Assembly: GCF_028769735.1 (NCBI RefSeq)
Contig: NC_088187.1
Coordinates: forward strand, 10,643,532-10,707,531
Direction: 5' to 3'
DNA from: Zonotrichia leucophrys gambelii
Lineage: Eukaryota; Chordata; Aves; Passeriformes; Passerellidae
DNA length: 64,000 bases
Part shown: in pieces, positions 56,330 through 64,000 of the stretch
Numbering within the stretch: position 1 is the stretch's first letter
Layout: each line of letters begins with the position of its first letter
Notes under the pieces: generated by a model
Database searches by the model: none
What the model was told of the DNA's origin: nothing
The model's input: the letters and a program-made list of their open reading frames with translations, nothing else
Position numbers and translations under genes: made by a program

Positions 56330-56745
56330 AAAAACCCTGAAATATCTGCATTGAAATATTGAAATATCTGCAATGAAACCCTGAAATGTCTGCATTGAAA
56401 CTCTGAAATATCTACATTTAAATCCTGAAATATCTGCAGTGAAATCCTGAAATATCTGCAGTGAAACTCTGAAATATCTGCATTGAAACATTGAAATATC
56501 TGCAGTGAAATCCTGAAATATCTGTACTGAAATACTGAAATATTTGCATTGAAACATTGAAATATCTGCAATGGAGCCCTGAAATGTCTGCTCTGGAACT
56601 CTGAAATACCTACAGTGAAACACTGAAATAACTGCACTTAAACTCTGAAATACTTGCACTGAAATACTGAAATATCTGAAGTGAAACCCTGAAATATCTA
56701 AACTTAAACTCTGAAATTTTTGCACTAAAACCCTGAAAAAGCCCA
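56330..56745. repeat. 22-bp minisatellite, copy B
   Basis: About 19 units of TGAAATATCTGCAGTGAAAC CC, several fewer than in copy A. Confidence 0.92.
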
Positions 56746-56944
56746 GGCAGACCAACCAGCCCTCTCCTAGCAAATCCAAACTTAGTCCAGGCTAAATCAG
56801 ACCAAGACTGGACTTGGGCACCTGCTCTGGTGCTGCGACACCTCCAGCTCCGGCCGCACTTGAGGGTCTGCCCGTGTAAAAGCAAACAAAAAAATGGAGA
56901 TTTGCAAGAAATTCTCACTCCTGAGTCAGGCTGCTCCTTCTTCC

Positions 56945-57372
56945 CCCAAAGCTGGGTCTCCATTAATGGAAATATTTATTTGGGTGACTTTGCAGATGAT
57001 TTCTTGCTCCTTCCTTCTTCCCCCAAAGCTGGGTCTCCATTAATGGAAATATTTATTTGGGTGACTTTGCAGATGATTTTTTGCTCCCTCCTCCCCCAAA
57101 GCTGAGTCTCAATTAATGGAAATATTTATTTGGGTGACTTTGCAGATGATTTCTTGCTCCTTCTTCCCCTAGAGCTGAGTCTCAATTAATAGAAATATTT
57201 ATTTGGGTGACTTTGCAGATGATTTCTTGCTCCTTCCTCCCCCAAAGCTGAGTCTCAATTAATGGAAATATTTATTTGGGTGACTTTGCAGATGATTTCT
57301 TGCTCCTTCCTTCTTCCCCCAAAGCTGGGTCTCCATTAATGGAAATATTTATTTGGGTGACTTTGCAGATGA
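56945..57372. repeat. 73-bp tandem repeat, copy B, six units
   Basis: ATTAATGGAAATATTTATTT starts near 56963, 57042, 57113, 57185, 57258 and 57336; one unit more than copy A. Confidence 0.92.
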
Positions 57373-57839
57373 TGTCTCTGGCCAATTATCTCCATCCCAA
57401 TGTTCTATTTCTTGCCTTTGAATCAATAAACAGTGCAAGATTTCCTGGAGTGGGAGCAGCAGCAGCAGAGCCAAGAGCTGTGGGTGGATTAAAACCATCC
57501 CTACAACAATACCAGGCAGCTCTGTAATCACTCCCTTGTCTGGCCGGGTGTCTGACAGGGCTGAAGGTCTCTGACACCCCCAAAAAGAGGAAACCACAGC
57601 TCAAAAAACCCAGGAAAAAAACATTTCCTCACCTCCAGGTAGCCTTTGTTCTCCTGGCAAGCTCCTCAGCCCCACATGGTGCCTGCCTGGGGTTGGGCTG
57701 TGGGGCTCAGGAGGTGCATGGGGGTGAGTGAGGGATTGTCTGACATTTATCTTTAATTTAGAGGGGAAAAAACAGCAGCAGAAAGCAGGACGCCGTGTTC
57801 CTGTCGGTAATTCGGGCAAATTATTCCAGGTTGATTTCA
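57373..57839. other. Single-copy noncoding sequence, copy B
   Basis: Counterpart of 44311-44774. No gene seen. Confidence 0.5.
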
Positions 57840-58215
57840 AAATCGAGCCAGAATTTGTGTGAGCACAGACTTTGTGCCATGATAAGAGGAAAGAGGGAAA
57901 GGAGGACACAAAATCCAAATTCAGGGTCAGGATTTGTGTGTGCACAGGAACTCTGTGCCATAATGGGAGGAAGGAGAACCCAAAATCTGAATTTGGGACA
58001 GAATTTGTGTGTGCACACAGACTCTGTGTTGTGTATGGGAGGAAGGAGGACACAAAATCCAAGTCTGAAGTTTAGAATTTGTGTGTGCACACTCTGCTTG
58101 TGCTGTGCGTGGGAGGAAAGAGGGAAAAGAGGACACAAAATCCAAGTTTTGGACAGAATTTGTGTGTGCACACCGACTCTGTGCTCTGCATGGGAGAAAG
58201 GAGAGAAAGGAGGAC
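57840..58215. repeat. About 75-bp tandem repeat, copy B, five units
   Basis: The same five units as 44775-45130, with a few substitutions (GATTTGTGTGTGCACAGG for GATCTGTGAGTACACAGG). Confidence 0.9.
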
Positions 58216-58231
58216 CCAAAATCCAAATTAG

Positions 58232-58800
58232 ACATTGGATTTTGGAGATGGAATTTGGGGATGAGTTTTGGGAATGGCTTTTGGGAATGGGTTTTGGGAA
58301 TGGGTTTTGGGGATGGGTTTTGGGGATGGGTTTTGGGGATGGGTTTTGGGGATGGGTTTTGGGGATGGATTTTGGGGAATCCTGCCCGGCTGCACAAGGG
58401 ATGGATTTTGGGGGAGGATTTTGGGAATGGATTTTGGAGATGGGTTTTGGGGATGGATTTTGGGGGATCTGGCCTGGTTGCACACAGGGTGGGTTTGGGT
58501 GAAGATTTTGGGGGATCTTGCCCAGCTGCACGAGGGATGGATTTTGGGGGATCTGGCCTGGCTGCACAAGGGATGGATTTTGGGGAGGATTTTGGGAATG
58601 GATTTTGGAGATGGGTTTTGAGGATGGATTTTGGGGGATCCTGTCTGGTTGCACACAGGATGGATTTTGGGGATGGATTTGGGGTCAGATTTTGGGGATG
58701 GATTTTGCAGGCATCCTGCCTGGGAGGATGGGATCCTGCACAAGGGATGGATTTTGGGGATGGATTTTGGGGATGGATTTTGGGGATGGATTTTGGGGGA
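58232..58800. repeat. G-rich composite minisatellite, first block, copy B
   Basis: Counterpart of 45160-45670, with a run of about eight GGGTTTTGGGGATG units at 58265-58365 that copy A largely lacks. Confidence 0.93.
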
Positions 58801-59544
58801 TCATCAGGAGCCCAAGGCCAGAAGCAGAGGCTGTGCTGGAGCCTGGAGCTGCCACATCAGCCCAGTCTGGCAAACGCCCTTTGGATGTGGCTCCTGACAT
58901 TTTTTATTCATTTTCCTCTCTCTCTGCACAGAGCCACAAATCCTCATCCTTGCTGTCCATTAGCTCCCAACGCTTCTGCCCAAACCCCAAAAAATCGGGA
59001 GGGCCCCTTCTGGTGGAAGCAGGAGGAGGAGGAAGAAGAGGAGGAGGAGCACAGGCATCAAACCCCAGTTTTGTCCCGTTCCCTGCCGGAGGAATGGATG
59101 CAAACCAGGCTGGAGCAGCCTTGGAGCAGCAGCGGGGGAAGCAGAGCCAAGAGCAGAACACACGGTGGTTGTGTGTGCAGCGGTGACACTTGAAGAAAAA
59201 TCGCTTTGAGCCGTGAGCCCGATCACTTAACGGCAGCGGGCACCTTCCCAGATTTCCTGAATCCAACGTGAATTGCCTGAGGAAACGTTTCCCTCCCTCC
59301 CCGCCTCCCCCTGCCCGTCACACACACGCTGCCCCTCTGTCTCCCGGCTCTTTTACTGTGTTTACAAATTATGAACATTCTGGGTCAGTTAATTATGAAA
59401 ATATTGGTGAGTCTGCCCGGCTGGCTCCTGCGTGGAGCCGGAGCCCGGAGGAGGCTGGAAAGGAGCTGGAAAATGAAAAATGAGCTCGTGGTGCTGCTGG
59501 CGTGGGGATGGAGGGGGGGAAGCGGCCTGGCTGAACGAGGGACG
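58801..59544. other. Single-copy island between G-rich blocks, copy B
   Basis: Counterpart of 45671-46419, preserving the acceptor-like and donor-like motifs. It has several one-base differences in homopolymers. No gene seen. Confidence 0.45.
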
Positions 59545-60618
59545 GGGTTGGGATGGATTTGGGGGATGGATTTTGGGGGATCCTGTCTGGGAGGATGGGA
59601 TCCTGCACAAGGGATGGATTGTGGGGATTTAGTGGGCTCCTGCCTGGCTGCACAAGGGATGGATTTTGGGGATTTTGGAGGATCCGGCCTGGCTGCACAG
59701 GGGGTGGGTTTGGGGATGGATTTTGGGGATTTGGGGGATGGATTTTGGGATGGATCCTGCCTGCACAAGGGATGGATTTTGGGGGATCCTGTCTGGCTGC
59801 ACAAGGGATGGGTTTTGGGGATTTTGGGGGATCCGGTCTGGCTGCACAAGGGATGGGTTTTGGGGATTTTGGGGGATCCGGCCTGGCTGCACAGGGGGTG
59901 GGTTTGGGGATGGATTTTGGGGATTTGGGGGATGGATTTTGGGATGGATCCTGCCTGCACAAGGGATGGATTTTGGGGGATCCCGTCTGGCTGCACAAGG
60001 GATGGATTGTGGGGATTTAGGGGCTCCTGCCTGGCTGCACAAGGGGTGGGTTTGGGGATGGATTTTGGGGATTTAGGGGATGGATTTTGGGATGGATCCT
60101 GCCTGCACAAGGGACGAATTTTGGGGGATCCTGCCTGGCTGCACAAGGGATGGGTTTTGGGATGGATTTGGGGGATTTTGGGGGGATCCGGCCTGACTGC
60201 ACACGGGACAGATTTGGGGATGGATTTGGGGGATTTTGGGGGATGGTTTTTGGGGATGGATTATGGGGATAGATTTTGGGGGATCCTCCCTGGCTGCAAA
60301 AGCCATGCATTTTGGGGATGGATTTTGGGATAGATCCTGCCTGGCGACACAAGGGATGAATATTGGGGATGGATTTTGGGGGATCCTCCCTGGCTGCACA
60401 AGGGATGGATTTTGGGGATGGATTTTGGGGATAGATTTTGAGGATTTTGGGAATGGATTTTGGGAGATCCTGGCTGGCTGTACAAGGGATGGATTTTGGA
60501 GATGGATTTTGGGGGATCATGTCTGGCTGCACACAGGATGGGTTTGGGGATGGATTTTGGGGATGAATTTTGGGGATGGACTTTGGGGATGGATTTTGGG
60601 AGATCATGCCTGGCTGCC
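59545..60618. repeat. G-rich composite minisatellite, second block, copy B
   Basis: Higher-order units of GGATTTTGGGGAT subunits with GGATCCTGCCTGGCTGCACA, about 1.07 kb. It includes an internal duplication of a unit of about 190 bases (59690-59880 and 59880-60070). Confidence 0.92.
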
Positions 60619-61590
60619 CAAGCTCTTCAGCCAGGAAGATTTGCTCTGCTGAGTGCCAAGGACAGACAGAAGCGTGGTGGGGACAATGAAATCTGCTCCT
60701 TTTTAACCCAGGATAAATCCCTGCACAGAGACAGGAGCCAAATCTCTGCAGAATTCCATGGAAATTCCCAAACCCACACCAATCCCAGATCAACTCCAGG
60801 TTTAACTAAACCTGAACTATTTAAGAGAGGAAAAGCTGGGCCTGACCCCACTGGGAAGGGTTTTTGCTCTGGTCCAGGATCCCACAGGATCCCCCTACCC
60901 TGAGCACATCCAGTCCACTTTTTTCTCCATTAATTCGAGATGGAAAAGGGCAGGTCCTGCTCCCAACACCAACGAAAAACTGAATTATTTCTCTGAATTA
61001 ATTTCTTGAGTTTCCCTGGTATTAATGACAGGAAAAGAGCTTTTTTTTTTCTCACTCTACTCGAAATAAAACAGCATTTATTTCATCAGATGTGTGGCCA
61101 ACCAAAAGGTTTTAATGAATTGCATCAAGAGACAAAAAGAAAAGAGAATTTTCCTGCTTTATCTCTTTCCTTATTTCCTCTGATAAACCAGGAATATTTT
61201 TTTCCCTGCAATATTGACAGAGGGAAAAGATTCTGGGCAGATTTTTGAGAGAAAAATCCCCTCTGCAGGCAAATAAAAAAAGGATAATGTATGTAAAGTG
61301 CAGCATATTCCCAGCATGACAACACCGCTCCATTTCCATTGCAGCTGAATTATTTGTCAGGGTGACAGATCCAAATTTAATGTGTGGTGCCACGAATGTT
61401 GAACTGTATGAAAATTGATCAATTTTCTAATATATAACACATGCTGCAGCCACTTCTGAATGTGTTAGGAACACACTCACTGTGTTCTTGGCTGAGGAAA
61501 AAAAAATTCAATTTAAATATAAATTTCCAGTGGATGTTACATTTTGCTCTCACTGATTTTATCCCTTATTTCACTAACATTATATATTAT
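60619..61590. other. Single-copy noncoding sequence, copy B
   Basis: Counterpart of 47406-48379; nearly identical, with single-base length changes in homopolymers. No gene seen. Confidence 0.5.
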
Positions 61591-62290
61591 TCTTAATTAA
61601 TATTAAATTATTTAATTAACACTGGATGCAGCAATGATAAAAATCAGAATTTAGGATCAAACACAGCAATATTTCAGTGTGGAAATAGAATGGCTATATA
61701 TATATAAAATATATATATATATATATAAATTATAATATTTATTATAATTTAATAATAAAATTATATATAAATTTTTCTTTAATTAACACATAGATTTAGC
61801 AATGAAAAAATGAAAAGATATTATATGGATCAAAACATATGCAATATATTTCAGTTAGTAAATTGAATTGTTTTATTATATCAAAAATCAGAATTTTATG
61901 ATCAAATCACAATTTTTCAAAGTATAAATATAAATTGTTTATATTATATTATAATGTATATAAATATATATATGTGTATATAAATATATAAATGTATAAA
62001 TGTAAATATATAACATTATATATTTGTTTTATATATATAATTATATATTAAATTATTTCACTAACATTGGATTTAGCAGTGATAAAAATCCGAATTTAGG
62101 ATCAAATGCAGCAATATTTCCATGTGGAAATATAATTTTAAATTTTATTTGTTTATTTATGTAATAATTCTATGTTAATTCTATATATAATTATATATTA
62201 CATTATTTAATTATGACTGGATTTAACAGTGATAAGAATCCGAATTTAGGAGCAAGCACAGCAACATTTCCATGTGGAAATAAATTGCTT
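61591..62290. repeat. AT-rich composite array, copy B, with a degraded central part
   Basis: Counterpart of 48380-49015. The part at about 61735-62000 carries many single-base insertions and deletions relative to copy A, whereas the flanking parts match closely, so consensus errors are likely there. Confidence 0.85.
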
Positions 62291-62374
62291 TGGCATCAAG
62301 CAATGCAAAGGTCCATTGAAAGGGACAGTTGTGCTATTAAATGATATTTGAAGGTCTGGAAGGTCTGGAAGGGC

Positions 62375-62525
62375 TGCTTATTACACTTAGGTGCTTAATT
62401 TCTATTATTATTATTAATATTATTATTACTATAAATTTTTACATTTGGGTGCATAATTTCTATTATTATTATTATTATTATTATTACTATAAATTATTAC
62501 ACTTGGGTGCATAATTTCTATTCCA
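62375..62525. repeat. About 62-bp ATT-rich tandem repeat, copy B
   Basis: Three units, as at 49135-49275, with ATT runs of different length. Confidence 0.85.
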
Positions 62526-63071
62526 TTCCACGCACGGTGATCCATCAGTGTGGAATTAAGGGAAATTTCGCCTGCACAGTCAGTTTAGCAGCAAATAAAT
62601 CCATTTTGGTGCTGGGAGTGATGGCCAAAACCATTCCTTGAACCGAGCTGCAGCGAAGCAAAGCTCTGCTGAAAGCACCATTTGGATCCAGTGTCAAAAA
62701 TCCCCCCTGCTCCAGGGCTAAATTGATCCATATGATTGGAATTTTGCCCGGGTGGGTTTTTTTTTTCCCCAAACAATCCTTTGGAAATTACCATTATCGA
62801 CGCACTAATGCATGTTGAAGGCTTGTTGGGGCTGCCATAGGAAGTGATGTAAGCAGGGAACCCTTAATATTCCAACAGGAAACGTTTTCCTCGAGGAACA
62901 GCAGACTTGAAAACGGCAGATTACGATTTAATATCAACCACATTTCGACATTAACCGTGATTTCCGAGAACAATTTGATTTTTTTTTTTTTCCCCTGCTT
63001 CTCCTCCAAGTGATCAAAACTTCATCCAACCGCAGGCGGCTCCTGGAATGAGCCCGGGGCTGCTGCAGTTT
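62526..63071. other. Candidate conserved noncoding block, complete in copy B
   Basis: Contains the block truncated at 49634 and its continuation TTGAAAACGGCAGATTACGA, TTTAATATCAACCACATTTC, GACATTAACCGTGATTTCCG. It is repeat-free apart from a T-run at 62980-62991. Constraint is inferred from composition only; no coding region is evident. Confidence 0.3.
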
Positions 63072-64000
63072 GGAGTCCCTGGGATCCCCTCCCAGCTCTG
63101 CCCCTTCCTTGTCAATCCCAATCTGCCTCACAGCCCACGTTAAATCTCTTTATTTTCTGGGTTTGGGACATTTTATTCCCAAGATTTTGGTGGTGTCATC
63201 GATTATCCTTTGCTGAGGGGATTTGCAGGCCTCGGGAATTTCAGAGTTCCCTGGGATCCCCTCCCAGCTCTGCCCCTTCCCTGTCAATCCCAATCTGCCT
63301 CAGAGTCCACATTAAACTCTTTTTCCTGGGTTTGGGACATTTTGTTCCCAGATTTTGGTGGTGTCATCGATTAATCCCTCACGGTCCCATGTGATGGAAC
63401 AGTGACAGCAGAGCTGTGAGATCCAGGCAGATTTTGGATCAAAAGTGACAAATTTTAGGATTCCCAGAGCTGTCAATCCCAGTCTGCCTCATAGCCCTGT
63501 TAAATCTCTTTTTTTCTGGGTTTGGGACATTTTATTCCCAAGCATTTTGGTGGTGTCATCGATTATTCCTCTGGGGGAATTTGCAGGCCTCAGGAAATCC
63601 AGAGCTCCTGGGATCCCCTCCCAGCTCTGCCCCTTCCCTGTCAATCCCGTCTGCCTCATGCCGTGTTAATCTTTTTAATTCAACGTTTGGGACATTTCCA
63701 GGATTTTGTGGTGTCACGATTATCCCCACCAGTCCCCTGGATGGACAGGACAGCGAGCTGTGAGATCCCAGGCAGATTTTGATCAAGTGACAATTTGAGG
63801 ATTCATCTGTCAATCCCAAAAGCATGCCTCACAGCCACATTATCTCTTTTTTTCAACGTTTGGATATTTTCTCCCATATTTGGTGGTGTCATCGATTAAT
63901 CCTCACTGAGGATTGCAGCCTCAGGAATTCCAAAAGCTCTGGGATTCCCCTCCCAGCTCAAGTCCTCCTGTATCCACTCCTCAGACCCACGTTAATCTCT
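63072..64000. repeat. Satellite-like tandem array of 170-190-bp units, continuing past the window
   Basis: GTCAATCCCAATCTGCCTCA or a variant recurs near 63111, 63283, 63472, 63640 and 63809, with a likely further unit near 63970. Spacings are about 172, 189, 168 and 169. All units share TTTGGGACATTTTATTCCCA, GATTTTGGTGGTGTCATCGA. Two types exist: one with GGGATCCCCTCCCAGCTCTG, the other with GTGACAGCAGAGCTGTGAGA and GGCAGATTTTGGATC. They alternate from the second unit on. The last roughly 350 bases show many small deletions. Confidence 0.9.

Larger units (their letters stand above)
49735..62883. repeat. 13.1-kb duplicated segment, copy B (starts at the assembly gap)
   Basis: Colinear with 36135-49634. 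It begins with the AT-only array at GGGAATATAATAATA and ends at CCAACAGGAAAC, after which unique sequence continues (GTTTTCCTCGAGGAACAGCA). That the homology begins at the first base after the gap here, and ends at the last base before it in copy A, is what an unmerged contig overlap would give. The coordinate offset drifts from about 13,483 to 12,946 to 13,068 to 13,249 as arrays differ in length. Confidence 0.95.

Overview
This window looks like noncoding, repeat-dense DNA from a songbird (passerine) nuclear genome. The main evidence is repeated 3' ends of CR1 LINE retrotransposons with their GGTTGGAAAGGACCTTAAAG / ATTCTRTG-type tails, a solo LTR with a 6-bp target-site duplication, and two copies of another LTR-like family I associate with songbirds. 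Simple repeats and minisatellites are also unusually abundant. I found no protein-coding gene, coding exon, tRNA or rRNA that I can support. Every long open frame lies in low-complexity or tandemly repeated DNA, mostly where the repeat lacks stops or has a period divisible by three.

Positions 1-36,060 are largely single-copy noncoding DNA broken up by tandem arrays: about 160-bp units (3.66-4.71 kb), an AT-rich composite (8.45-9.04 kb), a triplicated CR1-bearing unit (9.78-10.93 kb), an 18-copy array (13.88-16.09 kb), five 102-bp units enclosed by 147-bp inverted arms (16.48-17.77 kb), a 41-bp array (19.24-20.03 kb), a strand-switching pentamer between tail-to-tail CR1 fragments (21.99-22.57 kb), the solo LTR (24.86-25.25 kb), a 15-bp array (27.94-28.58 kb), a pair of LTR-like elements (29.86 and 33.32 kb) and a palindromic AT pentamer (32.35-32.45 kb).

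Positions 36,135-49,634 and 49,735-62,883 are two near-identical copies of one 13-kb segment, separated by exactly 100 N. The first contig ends where homology to the second copy ends, and the second contig begins where homology to the first begins. That is the pattern expected from two contigs (often two haplotypes) whose overlapping ends were not merged, though a true tandem duplication is not excluded. Each copy carries a 27-bp minisatellite, several purine-only arrays (AAGGG, AAAGGG, AAAGG, AAGGGG, AAGAG), 22-, 73- and 75-bp repeats, a G-rich GGATTTTGGGGAT minisatellite and an AT-rich composite array. The copies differ by few substitutions but by many array-length changes, plus one 378-bp spacer present only in the first.

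From 63,072 to the end the window enters a 170-190-bp satellite with two alternating unit types. Its last few hundred bases look like low-quality consensus. I see no gene system here. The most useful observations concern assembly structure, inverted-repeat architecture and repeat birth from CR1 tails. All copy counts, boundaries and identity statements were made by eye.
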